From RGIG3002 sp045546775 (GTDB lineage Bacteria; Bacillota; Clostridia; Lachnospirales; Lachnospiraceae): a stretch of DNA of 64,000 nt. How positions within the stretch are numbered: the stretch's first letter is position 1; each line of letters begins with the position of its first letter. The DNA lies in the NCBI GenBank assembly GCA_045546775.1, contig JAZQDM010000126.1:62001-126000 (forward strand). The letters run 5' to 3'. The notes beneath the pieces are model-generated. The model searched no databases, was not told the origin of the DNA, and saw nothing but the letters and a program-made list of their open reading frames with translations. Shown here piece after piece: positions 43,460 to 52,706 of the stretch. Both the position numbers and the translations under genes were made by a program.

Positions 43460-44320
43460 CTAATCAATGTCTTCCGTTTTTTTCTCTAGCGGAGCTTCCA
43501 AAGAGGAAGGATTTTTCATAAATTTCCGTAACATTCGCAAGGATAAAGCCAAGTAAAGTCCGTCACAAAATCTTTCATCTGAAACAAGTCCGAATCCCAT
43601 ATGTTTTTCCGGAACGATTTCGTTACGCACAACAGAGGGAAACGTTTTTTCCTTGCCCATTGCAAAAAACATGCCGGTCGTTCCGAAGTTGTATGTATGA
43701 TGATAAATATGGTTGATGCCGAGGGATTTTAAATTTGTAATAAAAAATGAAGTGTGGAAAGGGCTCAGCTCCAAAATAAATCGGGGCAACATATTGTGTT
43801 TGTCCATCCACATGAGTGTATTGATAACGATTTTGATGAGCGGTCCCGGAATCCATTTCATCAAAACACGCATGAGTTTGTCGGTACCGTTTTCGCCTAC
43901 GCGGTTTGTTGTTTCCTTCGCGATAGCTTCGTCAATGATTTTGGCTATTTCAAAAATATTTTCGGTGCCGTCAAAACAAAGCTTAATTGTAGTACCGGTG
44001 CTGCCGTCCTGCAATGTCGGGTGTACAACGAAGCTTACCCATATTTTGGGTCTTGCGTAAATGCGCCCATTCATAACGAAACGGTTTAACTGCGGACGAA
44101 GAGCAAATACTCGCACAAGTGAAGCGATGAAAATGTGCATATAATTAATCTTGATAGATTGGGCAGCCTTCTCTTTTATATAAGCATCAAGCGGTTCGCA
44201 TGCGAAAGTATCCTCAAACATGTTCATAGAGTCTGTACGTGTTTTCATGATATAGGGCATGATTTGTTGCATAGGATCGAGATTTCGTAAGATGCGTCCA
44301 TCAGGTCTTTTTCCAAACAT
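43460..44320 (-). CDS. 2-oxoacid dehydrogenase E2-like acyltransferase domain protein
   Basis: A 286-residue protein. It has the CAT/E2 catalytic fold: KINYMHIFIASLVRVFALRPQLNRFV early and DERFCDGLYLALSL late. The usual HxxxDG active site reads ERFCDG, so the catalytic His is missing. It contains no lipoyl or E3-binding domain. Catalysis by the canonical mechanism is therefore doubtful. GAGGACC precedes the ATG. It stands alone. Confidence 0.75.
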   Translation of the reverse strand: MFGKRPDGRILRNLDPMQQIMPYIMKTRTDSMNMFEDTFACEPLDAYIKEKAAQSIKINYMHIFIASLVRVFALRPQLNRFVMNGRIYARPKIWVSFVVHPTLQDGSTGTTIKLCFDGTENIFEIAKIIDEAIAKETTNRVGENGTDKLMRVLMKWIPGPLIKIVINTLMWMDKHNMLPRFILELSPFHTSFFITNLKSLGINHIYHHTYNFGTTGMFFAMGKEKTFPSVVRNEIVPEKHMGFGLVSDERFCDGLYLALSLRMLRKFMKNPSSLEAPLEKKTEDID

Positions 44321-44461
44321 AAGGTCCTCATTTCATAATAGCATTTTATAATTTGTTTATAATCTTTACTGTTTTTTTATAATTCAAAATTATATAGTAT
44401 TCGGCAAAGTGTGACAAGGATTTTTGCTATGAGAAAGGATTTTAATAGGTTGTTTTGGAAT

Positions 44462-44500
44462 TAAAAAAAGCAGACACGTTTGAGAACTGTCTGCTTCTTA
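44462..44500 (-). terminator. Terminator of the small STAS/SEC14-like gene
   Basis: AAGCAGACA/TGTCTGCTT stem, followed on the minus strand by a seven-T run. Confidence 0.85.
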
Positions 44501-44515
44501 CGCTGTTGTATGTAA

Positions 44516-44914
44516 TTAGATGTGAATATCTTTCTTCAACCAATCAAGAACTTCTTCAACGGTTGCAAAGTGACCTTCAATTACACCGGTTTCAGCACGT
44601 TCGGTGTTCTTTTTCGTCTGAATTCTTAACATGATAGACGAGCCTTCGGCAAAACCGAATGCCTTGCAGCCTGCATCTACAAAAGCGCGTGTCATTTTAA
44701 CTAATTCGCCGCCCTCATTTGGTCCTACGGGTTCCAATTGGGAACAATCCGCAATATACGCCCAACCGGTGCGCTCCCATGCTTTTGCGCTTTCAAGAAC
44801 TGTTTTTTGAAGCCATTTCAGTTCATCAATATTAGTTTTGCCAACGCCTGCAGATAAAACAATTCTTCTTCCGGGAATAGTTTCAACTCTTTGTACTCCA
44901 TTTACTTTTGCCAT
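44516..44914 (-). CDS. STAS-like small soluble protein
   Basis: A 132-residue alpha/beta protein. KTNIDELKWLQKTVLESAKAWERTGWAYIADCSQLEPVGPNE suggests a SpoIIAA/STAS- or SEC14-like fold with its mid-domain helix and strand. The conserved serine of phosphorylated anti-sigma antagonists is not obvious. AGGAG precedes the ATG. It is a single-gene unit, and the assignment is tentative. Confidence 0.55.
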   Translation of the reverse strand: MAKVNGVQRVETIPGRRIVLSAGVGKTNIDELKWLQKTVLESAKAWERTGWAYIADCSQLEPVGPNEGGELVKMTRAFVDAGCKAFGFAEGSSIMLRIQTKKNTERAETGVIEGHFATVEEVLDWLKKDIHI

Positions 44915-45121
44915 ACGAGATTCTCCTTTGCTTATGTTTAAATTTTGTGTCGCGCCGATAGTGTCAAACGAGTTTGAAAACAGTGGCGAAATATACAGAA
45001 TATTTATAAAATAAATTATAAATTAATAGAAATATTTTGTCAATGGATTCACAAAAATTGTAGAGTTCGCTATAATGTGAATGTGATATTGTAAATGTCG
45101 GATAAGAGGGATAGATTAGTC

Positions 45122-46063
45122 ATGGAAGAAAGAGCAAAAAAAATAATAAATATGTGTCTGCAGGAGAAGAGCAAAAATCCTGTGAAAATATTTATCGAAA
45201 TTGCTAAAAACGATTTTGTCAGAATACATGGACCGGAACATCATATTTTGGACGGTGCGGCACTGTTAACTGCTTTTTATAATGCGGGCGGAAAACTAGA
45301 GTTGGAAAGTAGTTTGCACGAGCTGATGCAAAGAGGTCTGCAAATGCCGGGAGCAACGTGTGGTATGTGGGGCGTTTGCGGAGCTGTGTCTTCCATGGGA
45401 GCTGCCCTTTCTATTATTGACAAAACGGGGCCATTAAGCACAGATGCTTCATGGGGAAAACATATGGAGTTTACTTCTAATGCATTGCGCAGTTTATCCC
45501 AAATCGGAGGCCCCAGATGTTGCAAAAGGGACGCGTTTTTATCTTTTCAAAAAGCAATCGAATTTGTAAATGCAAATTATGATGTGGAGTTGGAAAGCGA
45601 TGAGATTGCATGTTTCTTTCGTGAAAAGAATGAACAGTGTATCGGAAATCGTTGTCCGTTTTATGTAGCAAAAAAGAAAAAAATAGCATTTATATGCGTG
45701 CATAATTCCTGCAGAAGTCAGATTGCGGAAGCACTTGGAAAACATTTAGCCGGTGATGTGTTTGAAAGTTATTCTGCCGGAACGGAAACGAAACCGCAGA
45801 TTAATCAAGATGCAGTTCGGATTATGAAAGAGCTGTATGGAATTGATATGGAGCGGACACAGTATTCAAAATTGATTTCTGATATTCCGGATCCGGATAT
45901 TGCGATATCTATGGGATGCAATGTAGGATGTCCTTTTATAGGCAGAGAATTTGATGATAACTGGGAACTGGAAGACCCGACAGGAAAAAGTGATGAGGAT
46001 TTTAAGGTTATCATTGCGGAAATTGAACGTAGAATTTTGGAATTGAAAAAAGAAATAATATAG
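45122..46063 (+). CDS. DUF5714 protein fused to an ArsC-type (LMW-PTP) arsenate reductase
   Basis: A 313-residue protein. Residues ~1-180 are a Cys-rich DUF5714-like domain (HGPEHHILDGAALLTAFYNAGG, ATCGMWGVCGA, RCCKRDAF, CIGNRCPF). Residues ~190-313 are a low-molecular-weight phosphatase/arsenate reductase: the P-loop ICVHNSCRSQ, a later GCNVGC pair, and EDPTGKSDEDF with the acid Asp-Pro. The Cys triad suits thioredoxin-coupled arsenate reduction. Start: ATG at 45122; AGAGGG lies 11 nt upstream, slightly far. No arsR or arsB lies nearby, so the physiological role is open. Confidence 0.8.
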   Translation: MEERAKKIINMCLQEKSKNPVKIFIEIAKNDFVRIHGPEHHILDGAALLTAFYNAGGKLELESSLHELMQRGLQMPGATCGMWGVCGAVSSMGAALSIIDKTGPLSTDASWGKHMEFTSNALRSLSQIGGPRCCKRDAFLSFQKAIEFVNANYDVELESDEIACFFREKNEQCIGNRCPFYVAKKKKIAFICVHNSCRSQIAEALGKHLAGDVFESYSAGTETKPQINQDAVRIMKELYGIDMERTQYSKLISDIPDPDIAISMGCNVGCPFIGREFDDNWELEDPTGKSDEDFKVIIAEIERRILELKKEII

Positions 46064-46130
46064 AGCAACAGCCGGTTGCTTTGCGCCAAAGTCTGCAAAG
46101 TTTATAATATAGGTGGAGGTGAAAAATTTC

Positions 46131-46895
46131 ATGGAAACAAAAGATATTATATTGGAATTAAGAAATAAAGCATGTCTTTCACAAGATGAACTTGCAGAAA
46201 AAGTTTTTGTTACCCGTCAGGCGGTATCGCGGTGGGAAAATGGAGAAACGACACCAAATATCGAAACGTTAAAGTTGTTGTCCAAACTTTTTGACGTTTC
46301 AATTAACACCCTTCTTGGATCACCACGGAAACTGGTTTGCCAGTGCTGCGGTATGCCACTTGAAGATGCAAATATCAGCAAAGAAACCGATGGTATTTTC
46401 AATGAAGATTATTGTAAGTGGTGCTATGCAGATGGGGAATACACATACAAAAATATGGATGATTTGATTGAATTTTGCGCGGAACATATGGCGAATGAAA
46501 ACTTTTCTCCGGAACAGGTGCGTGCTTATATGAAAGATATGCTGCCGAAGCTGGATTATTGGAAAAAATATGCTGCACTTGGCGGAGAAGAAAAATTTGA
46601 TGAATTTAAGCAACAACTCCTCGATGAAATCAATGCGCTAAAAATCGAAGGTATGCCAAAAGTAGAAACGCTCAATGCTCTTGTTGGAGGCTACGTCAAT
46701 CTTGAGTATAAGCTTCCAAATGGAAAAAGTGTTACATTTTTGGATGATGGTGCTACTTATTTGGGCAATCAGTTGGAATGCGAATTTGGCGGGGAACGAT
46801 GTTTTGGCGTCGTTGCAAATATGGAATTTATTCTTGTATGCACGTATGAAGAAAATGGCGAAAATCCGGAGCTGCTTGTTTATAAAAAGAGATAG
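46131..46895 (+). CDS. XRE regulator with a Cys-rich zinc-binding insert
   Basis: A 254-residue protein. The HTH (~5-60) includes LSQDELAEKVFVTRQAVSRWENGETTP, followed by CQCCGMPLEDANI...DYCKWC, a zinc-ribbon motif. The middle is a helical domain (~110-175), and the beta-rich C-terminal ~75 residues contain GGYVNLEYKLPNGK. Start: ATG at 46131 after GGAGGTG. The combination suggests a metal- or redox-sensing regulator; its targets are not visible. Confidence 0.75.
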   Translation: METKDIILELRNKACLSQDELAEKVFVTRQAVSRWENGETTPNIETLKLLSKLFDVSINTLLGSPRKLVCQCCGMPLEDANISKETDGIFNEDYCKWCYADGEYTYKNMDDLIEFCAEHMANENFSPEQVRAYMKDMLPKLDYWKKYAALGGEEKFDEFKQQLLDEINALKIEGMPKVETLNALVGGYVNLEYKLPNGKSVTFLDDGATYLGNQLECEFGGERCFGVVANMEFILVCTYEENGENPELLVYKKR

Positions 46896-46908
46896 ATGAG
46901 AATAAAGC

Positions 46909-46938
46909 GGGGTAGTTCTTCGATGAGAACTACCCCCT
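46909..46938. terminator. Bidirectional terminator
   Basis: GGGGTAGTTCT/AGAACTACCCC, an 11-bp stem with a TCGATG loop between convergent genes. Confidence 0.85.
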
Positions 46939-46967
46939 TAATATTTTCATACTATGCAGTTTTTAAA

Positions 46968-47507
46968 TTAACCAAAGTATCTAGCAAGAAGTCCCTCGAA
47001 AGCCTTACCATGTCTAGCTTCATCTCTAGCCATTTCATGAACTGTATCATGGATAGCGTCAAGGTTCTGCTCTTTTGCACGTTTTGCAAGGTCGAATTTA
47101 CCCATTGTAGCGCCGTTTTCAGCTTCTACACGCATTTCAAGGTTTTTCTTTGTAGAATCTGTTACAACTTCGCCGAGTAATTCAGCAAATTTTGCTGCGT
47201 GTTCTGCTTCTTCCCAAGCAGCTTTTTCCCAGTAAAGACCGATTTCCGGATAACCTTCTCTGTGAGCTACGCGAGCCATTGCAAGGTACATACCAACTTC
47301 TGTACATTCACCTGTGAAGTTTGCTCTCAAATCATCGATGATATCCTGGCTAACGCCCTGAGCAACACCTACAACGTGTTCAGCAGCCCATGTTCTTTCT
47401 TCGCTCTGCTGTGTGAATTTAGCAGCCGGTGCGTTGCACTGCGGGCAAAAATCCGGTGCTTCATTTCCTTCGTGAACATAACCACATACTTGACATACAA
47501 ATTTCAT
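46968..47507 (-). CDS. rbr: Reverse rubrerythrin
   Basis: A 179-residue protein. A rubredoxin-type Fe site is at the N-terminus (CQVCG at 5-9, CPQC at 21-24), and a diiron four-helix domain follows with E-x-x-H and EExEH-type ligands (NFTGECTEVG, EAEHAAKF, EMARDEARHG). The domain order is reversed relative to classical rubrerythrin. In clostridia revRbr reduces H2O2 and O2 with NAD(P)H-linked partners and is under PerR. The perR gene lies 71 bp upstream on the same strand, so one operon is likely. Confidence 0.92.
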   Translation of the reverse strand: MKFVCQVCGYVHEGNEAPDFCPQCNAPAAKFTQQSEERTWAAEHVVGVAQGVSQDIIDDLRANFTGECTEVGMYLAMARVAHREGYPEIGLYWEKAAWEEAEHAAKFAELLGEVVTDSTKKNLEMRVEAENGATMGKFDLAKRAKEQNLDAIHDTVHEMARDEARHGKAFEGLLARYFG

Positions 47508-47578
47508 AACTTTAATCTCCTTTTCAGTATCATTTTATTATTGTTTTCCTAGCAAAAAGTATTTCCTTTTTTTCACAT

Positions 47579-47974
47579 TTAAGACATGTGTTCTTTACTA
47601 CACTTTTCACAACAACCGTGGAAATACGTAACGTGACCGGTAATTGTGCCGCCAAAGTGTGCCCCCGCTGTCTCAATAATGCCTTCTATACTATCCATCT
47701 CGAGGTCAATTACACTATGACAGGTATCACATATAAAGTGATAATGCGACGATATATCTGCATCGAAATGGTCCATGCCATCGCCGACTCTTAAACGCTG
47801 TATCTCACCGAGGTCAGACAACAGTGTCAGATTCCTGTAAACCGTACCTAAGCTGATGTTTGGGAATTCTTCCCGGACGTTCATATAAACGGTATCAGCA
47901 GTAGGGTGATCTTTTCTGGTTTTTAAAAACTCTTTGATATACTCTCTTTGTCTGCTGTACTTAAGTGCCATCAT
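47579..47974 (-). CDS. perR: Fur-family peroxide regulator (PerR)
   Basis: A 131-residue protein. The winged helix contains LGTVYRNLTLLSDLGEIQRL. The regulatory metal site is HFDADISSHYHFICDTC, and two CxxC zinc-site pairs are present (CDTC and CEKC). The Asp in the HFDAD segment fits PerR rather than Fur. Start at 47974 or at the next Met (47971), which is better spaced from AGGAG. A perfect operator palindrome lies just upstream. It probably represses itself and the adjoining rubrerythrin. Confidence 0.88.
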   Translation of the reverse strand: MMALKYSRQREYIKEFLKTRKDHPTADTVYMNVREEFPNISLGTVYRNLTLLSDLGEIQRLRVGDGMDHFDADISSHYHFICDTCHSVIDLEMDSIEGIIETAGAHFGGTITGHVTYFHGCCEKCSKEHMS

Positions 47975-47987
47975 CTCTCCTTTCGAT

Positions 47988-48006
47988 AATAGTAATGATT
48001 ACTATT
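47988..48006. promoter_or_regulatory. PerR-box-like operator
   Basis: AATAGTAAT-G-ATTACTATT, a perfect 19-bp palindrome 14 bp before the perR start. It matches the 7-1-7 TTATAAT-type Fur/PerR box in symmetry and size. Confidence 0.75.
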
Positions 48007-48171
48007 TTAGTTTAGCATATTTTTTTCATATGTCAACACTTTTTGTAAAAAAAAATTAAAAAATTTTTTTAGAAAGATTTTATAAGAAAATCTTCTTATT
48101 TTTATAAACTGTTTTTTCAAATATGGTATACTCATAGTAGTGAAAAAATGGGCAGAAAGGCGGAGCCGGAC

Positions 48172-49641
48172 ATGAAGTTTAAAACAAGGTTACGTGTGAC
48201 GTTTGCAACGATTGTACTTTTGCCGCTGGGACTTACGGCACTTGCGTTTTTAGGAATTGCAGTGTGTCTTGTGTATCCGACGGAAAATCGTACGATTACC
48301 GAAATTGATTATTCGCTGATGTCCGACGGCATTCAGTCGTACGGCAAGATGGCGGAAGAAATTCATGCGGAAATTAGGGCAGAGCTTGCCGAAAATCCGA
48401 GTAGGGCGCAAGACATTCCTTATTTGGAGCAGAAAAATAAATCGCTTATGAAAAAGTTTTCCTTTTTAATAGTAAGAAAAGGAGACGAGCTATTTTTTGC
48501 AGGTGATGAAGAAGCAAACACAATTTTTGATATATTGCCGGAATTTGATAACGGCGGTCACGAAGATAAAATTTACTATTTTAATGAAGTGCAACGCATC
48601 GGGAAGCAAATCGACTTTGTCTTTTCGGATGGCGACGCAGGTTCCATCTTTATTATTACACACATCAGAAGCTTGATTTCCAAGCAGTTGATGATTGATA
48701 TGTTCATTGCCATTGCGCTCATTCTTTTGTTTACGAGTATTATGTTGACACGCTGGATTCATAAAGGTGTTATTTTGCCGGTAAAAGAATTAAACCTGGC
48801 AATGCAAAAAATTGCGGACGGTAATTTTGAATACCGCTTGAACGAAAACAGCAAAGGCGAAATCGGTGAACTGTATCGCAACTACGAAGATATGCGTTTG
48901 CGTCTGAAAGAAAATGCGGAAGAAAAATTACAACAGGAAAAACAAAACAGGGAGCTTATCAGTAATATTTCCCATGATTTAAAAACACCGATTACGGCTA
49001 TCAAAGGTTATGTGGAAGGAATTATGGACGGTGTGGCAGATACGCCGGAAAAAATGGATAAATACATCCGTACCGTTTATAATAAGGCAAACGATATGGA
49101 TCGGCTTATCAACGAGTTGACCGTTTATTCCAGTATCAATTCCAACAAAATACCGTACCACTTCCATCGGATTAATGTGGCGGATTATTTTCGAGATTGT
49201 GCCGAAGAGGTTGGTTTGGATTTGGAATCCAAAAACATTGAATTCCAGTATTCCAACTTGGTTGAACCGGATGTGACGATCATTGCAGATCCGGAACAGC
49301 TTAAGCGGGTGGTGGACAATATTATTGGAAACAGTGTGAAATATATTGACAAGGCAAAGGGGGAAATCGATATCCGTATTTTGGATGAGATTGACTCCAT
49401 CCGTGTAGAAATCGAGGACAACGGAAAAGGAATTGCGGCAAAAGATTTGCCAAATATCTTTGAACGTTTTTATCGTACAGACTCCTCGCGCAATTCATCC
49501 CAAGGCGGTAGCGGCATCGGTTTATCCATTGTCAAAAAAATTGTGGAGGACCACGGCGGTTATATTTGGGCAACAAGCAAAGAGGGTGAGGGTACGTGCC
49601 TGCATTTCGTGCTTAGAAAATATTTTGGAGAAAAAGCGTAG
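48172..49641 (+). CDS. Sensor histidine kinase
   Basis: A 489-residue protein. Membrane segments at ~10-33 and ~175-195 flank an extracytoplasmic sensor domain. HAMP spans ~195-250. The HisKA H box is ISNISHDLKTPITAIKG, and HATPase_c shows the N box (VDNIIGNSVKYID), DNGKGI and GGSGIGLSIVKK. Start: ATG at 48172 with AAGGCGGAG 7 nt upstream. Its response regulator follows after 40 bp. Signal unknown. Confidence 0.92.
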   Translation: MKFKTRLRVTFATIVLLPLGLTALAFLGIAVCLVYPTENRTITEIDYSLMSDGIQSYGKMAEEIHAEIRAELAENPSRAQDIPYLEQKNKSLMKKFSFLIVRKGDELFFAGDEEANTIFDILPEFDNGGHEDKIYYFNEVQRIGKQIDFVFSDGDAGSIFIITHIRSLISKQLMIDMFIAIALILLFTSIMLTRWIHKGVILPVKELNLAMQKIADGNFEYRLNENSKGEIGELYRNYEDMRLRLKENAEEKLQQEKQNRELISNISHDLKTPITAIKGYVEGIMDGVADTPEKMDKYIRTVYNKANDMDRLINELTVYSSINSNKIPYHFHRINVADYFRDCAEEVGLDLESKNIEFQYSNLVEPDVTIIADPEQLKRVVDNIIGNSVKYIDKAKGEIDIRILDEIDSIRVEIEDNGKGIAAKDLPNIFERFYRTDSSRNSSQGGSGIGLSIVKKIVEDHGGYIWATSKEGEGTCLHFVLRKYFGEKA

Positions 49642-49681
49642 TATAAATTTTTTATTTTGAAGAAGGGAAAGGGACAACCGT

Positions 49682-50371
49682 ATGAGCAAAATTTTGATTA
49701 TTGAAGACGAAGAAGCAATTGCAGATTTGGAAAAAGATTATTTGGAGTTAAGTGGATTTGAAGTAGAAATCGAAAATGCAGGGGATGTCGGTCTTGCGAC
49801 TGCATTGAAGGGTGATTTTGATTTGGTTATTTTGGATTTGATGTTGCCGGGCATTGATGGCTTTGAAGTGTGCAAAAAAATCCGCGAAGAAAAAAACATT
49901 CCGATTTTGATGGTTTCTGCCAAAAAAGATGATATTGATAAAATCCGCGGTCTCGGTCTCGGCGCAGACGATTATATGACAAAGCCGTTTAGCCCAAGTG
50001 AGCTGGTAGCCAGAGTAAAAGCGCACATGTCACGTTACGAGCGCCTTGTGGGCAGCAGCCAGCCGGCCAATGATATGGTGGAAATCCGCGGCATCCGTAT
50101 CGACAAAACAGCAAGACGTGTTTACGTAAACGACGAAGAGAAGAGCTTTACCACAAAGGAATTTGATTTGCTCACATTCCTTGCAGAGCATCCGAACCAT
50201 GTGTACACAAAAGAAGAACTGTTCCGCGAAATTTGGGACATGGACTCTATCGGCGACATCGCCACTGTAACCGTCCACATCAAAAAGATCCGTGAAAAGA
50301 TTGAATTCGACACCGCAAAACCGCAGTACATCGAGACAATTTGGGGTGTGGGGTATCGGTTTAAGGTGTAG
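49682..50371 (+). CDS. OmpR-family response regulator
   Basis: A 229-residue protein. The receiver shows IEDEE, the phospho-acceptor in VILDLMLP, and the Lys of MTKPFSP. The C-terminal winged helix has FTTKEFDLLTFLAEHPNHVYTKEELF and ends IETIWGVGYRFKV. It pairs with the adjacent kinase. The final 30 coding bases and 8 bp beyond are duplicated at 52707-52744, so this 3' end is the boundary of an inserted segment. Confidence 0.95.
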   Translation: MSKILIIEDEEAIADLEKDYLELSGFEVEIENAGDVGLATALKGDFDLVILDLMLPGIDGFEVCKKIREEKNIPILMVSAKKDDIDKIRGLGLGADDYMTKPFSPSELVARVKAHMSRYERLVGSSQPANDMVEIRGIRIDKTARRVYVNDEEKSFTTKEFDLLTFLAEHPNHVYTKEELFREIWDMDSIGDIATVTVHIKKIREKIEFDTAKPQYIETIWGVGYRFKV

Positions 50372-50379
50372 CAGACACT
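50342..50379 (+). repeat. Left 38-bp direct repeat (attL-like) at the response regulator 3' end
   Basis: TGGGGTGTG-GGG-TATCGG... through GCAGACACT matches 52707-52744 with only the central GGG/CTA triplet different. It encodes WGVGYRFKV-stop here; the distal copy would encode WGVLYRFKV-stop. Confidence 0.85.
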
Positions 50380-50424
50380 AACAAAGGCTTGGAAACCGTA
50401 AATCAAAAATGGAGGGGAGTCTAT

Positions 50425-51417
50425 TTGCAAAATTCGAATGTTTTAATGTATACAACAGAAGACGGTATCACAAAGGTAGAAGTTACTTTTGATAATGAGA
50501 CAGTATGGTTATCTTTAGACCAAATGGCAGAATTGTTTCAGAGGGACAAGTCTACTATTTCCAGACATATTAAAAATATATTTTCAGAAGGCGAGTTGAG
50601 AGAAAGTGCAACTGTTGCATTTTTTGCAACAGTTCAAAACGAAGGAGAAAGAGTGGTTACGCGTCAAATTGCGTATTATAATTTAGATGTAATCATTTCT
50701 GTTGGTTATCGGGTAAAATCCTTACGTGGAACACAATTTCGTATTTGGGCAACCAATGTCTTGAAAGAATATATGCTCAAAGGGTTTGCGTTGGATGATG
50801 ATCGTTTAAAGCGACTTGGCGGTGGTAACTATTTTGACGAATTGCTTTCCAGAATACGGGATATTCGGTCTTCGGAAAAGGTGTTCTGGAGAAAAGTGCT
50901 GGAAATTTATGCTACCAGTATAGATTATAATCCGAAGGCAGAAAGCTCTGTTTTGTTTTTTAAGCAGGTGCAAAATAAAATGCATTGGGCGGCACACAAG
51001 CATACTGCTGCTGAAATTATTTTTGAACGGGCGAATGCAGATAGTGATAACATGGGTCTTACATCCTGGGATGGAAAGCAAATTAAGCGGACGGATGTGG
51101 AAATTGCAAAAAACTATTTAAATAGTGAGGAAATAGATGCATTAAATAAAATAGTAACCGCTTATTTAGACATCGCAGAGGTGCGGGCGTTGGCACAGGA
51201 ACCTATGTATATGAAGGATTGGTTGGAAACAATAGATGATTATTTGAAAATGACCAGACGAGATATATTGGTTACAAAAGGGAAAGTAACGCATAAACAG
51301 GCTATTGAGAAGGCACATAAAGAATATGAAAAATATGTCTCAAAATATGACGAGCAGATTTCGACGGTGGAGAAACACTTTATAGAGAGTATTAATGAGT
51401 TGGAAGCATTGCTTTAA
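50425..51417 (+). CDS. rhuM: RhuM family protein
   Basis: About 330 residues. VTFDNETVWLSLDQMAELFQRDKSTISRHIKNIF is the RhuM N-terminal DNA-binding region, followed by YYNLDVIISVGYRVKS and GTQFRIWATNVLKEY. This family lies in pathogenicity and genomic islands and resembles Fic-associated or phage regulators; its function is unknown. Start: TTG at 50425, 5 nt after GGAGGGGAG. A BRO-N-like fold is plausible. It overlaps the hydrolase by 1 bp. Confidence 0.85.
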   Translation: MQNSNVLMYTTEDGITKVEVTFDNETVWLSLDQMAELFQRDKSTISRHIKNIFSEGELRESATVAFFATVQNEGERVVTRQIAYYNLDVIISVGYRVKSLRGTQFRIWATNVLKEYMLKGFALDDDRLKRLGGGNYFDELLSRIRDIRSSEKVFWRKVLEIYATSIDYNPKAESSVLFFKQVQNKMHWAAHKHTAAEIIFERANADSDNMGLTSWDGKQIKRTDVEIAKNYLNSEEIDALNKIVTAYLDIAEVRALAQEPMYMKDWLETIDDYLKMTRRDILVTKGKVTHKQAIEKAHKEYEKYVSKYDEQISTVEKHFIESINELEALL

Positions 51418-52418
51418 TGAGCAATCCTTTTTCAAATTTAAGTGAGGCAGAGATAATGAATAAAAAGCGAAAAGAAATTATTGCTAATAATGAAATATCT
51501 GAAATATATACATTAAATCTTGGCGGATATAATCAAAAAGTTTTGGTTGAAGGTAAAAAGAAAGAATTACCGATAGTAATTTTTTTGCACGGCGGCCCAG
51601 GCACGCCGATACCTTTTTCTGTGGGTTGTCGAGGATTGTTTCCGCAATTTACAGATAAATTTATAATGGTATACTGGGATCAATTAGGTTGTGGAATTAA
51701 TAATTATGTTATTGATGAACAGTTCACAATAGAAAAGTTTGTTGATATGACAAAAGATTTAATTTGTGAAATAAAGAGAATGTTTCCCGAAAATTCTATT
51801 TATATTTTTGCAACATCGTGGGGGTCTATTTTAAGTGCGAAAGTTTTGGAAAAAATAACAGATATGATAAAGGGTGTTGTGGTTTGTGGTCAAATCATAA
51901 AAGAAGTATTTTTTAATGAAGAAGTATATGAAGCATTACAAAAATCAAAACTGCCAGACTCGAAATTAAGCACAATTAAAAGTGCCGATATAGATAAAAT
52001 TACACCAAAGGAATTACAGTTGGTTTCTTCAAGCATAAGAAAATATACAAGTGGTTACGAAAATAAAAACGGAGAAGCAACACCGATGGGGGCTGTTATT
52101 TGGGGATTGTTAACAAGCCCAGATTATAAATTTAAGGATTTTAAAGCTGTTATGATGAATGGTTATTTGAACAATGTTTCTTTATGGAAAGAAATATTAA
52201 AAATAGATTTATCATCAACATTAAAAAATATAAAAATCCCATACACAATAATACAAGGAGATACAGATATAGTTGCATCTACCAAAACAGTGCAGGCTGT
52301 TGCAGAGGAAAGTACATATCTAAAATGTAAAGTTGTAAACAATTCGGGACATTATCCAAACAAGGAAGTAATGGATATGGTATATGAAGAGTTGATTGCT
52401 CAAATTTATGGACAATAA
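51417..52418 (+). CDS. Alpha/beta hydrolase (prolyl iminopeptidase-like)
   Basis: A 333-residue protein. HGGPG oxyanion motif, nucleophile elbow ATSWGS (Ser), acid in QGDTDIV, and His in NNSGHYP. The YWDQLGCG strand fits the S33/prolyl iminopeptidase group, although the elbow TSWGS departs from GxSxG. The start overlaps the rhuM stop (TAATG); an internal ATG at 51456 with GAGG is an alternative. Codon use is much more AT-biased than in neighbouring core genes, suggesting acquisition. Confidence 0.8.
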   Translation: MSNPFSNLSEAEIMNKKRKEIIANNEISEIYTLNLGGYNQKVLVEGKKKELPIVIFLHGGPGTPIPFSVGCRGLFPQFTDKFIMVYWDQLGCGINNYVIDEQFTIEKFVDMTKDLICEIKRMFPENSIYIFATSWGSILSAKVLEKITDMIKGVVVCGQIIKEVFFNEEVYEALQKSKLPDSKLSTIKSADIDKITPKELQLVSSSIRKYTSGYENKNGEATPMGAVIWGLLTSPDYKFKDFKAVMMNGYLNNVSLWKEILKIDLSSTLKNIKIPYTIIQGDTDIVASTKTVQAVAEESTYLKCKVVNNSGHYPNKEVMDMVYEELIAQIYGQ

Positions 52419-52440
52419 TACTGATGTATTTAGTGCTATG

Positions 52441-52473
52441 AAAGATACTATGCTTAATGTGTAGTATCTTTTT
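52441..52473 (+). terminator. Terminator after the hydrolase gene
   Basis: AAAGATACTA/TAGTATCTTT stem with an 11-nt loop and a T run. Confidence 0.85.
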
Positions 52474-52706
52474 CTCTGCCAAAAATTCCGAAATATTTCC
52501 ACAAAATTCATATAAAATATGAGTTGCTTTTGGGGTGTTATGAGTTATAATTTTTATATCAGCGAAATGGGAATATTACCACAGAAAAAAAGAAGTAGTT
52601 TAGAAAAAGTGTTAAAAACAATTTTCTGTATAGCCAAAAACTTGAAAAAAGCCATTAAACACCCCGAAAATAAGATAAAAAGGTTATACAAAGAAGAAAA
52701 TAGCGG
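52474..52706. other. Gene-free stretch inside the islet
   Basis: No convincing gene. An 88-codon frame here (52519-52785) lacks a ribosome site and runs through the repeat. An interrupted inverted repeat is visible: TTTTGGGGTGTT (52528-52539) against AACACCCC-G-AAAA (52658-52670). A TATAAT at 52544-52549 could be a -10. Confidence 0.4.

Noticed and set aside
48062..48100. AAGATTTT/AAAATCTT hairpin upstream of the histidine kinase
   Set aside because: Short AT-only stem in a very AT-rich gap with no T run positioned as a terminator; it could easily arise by chance.
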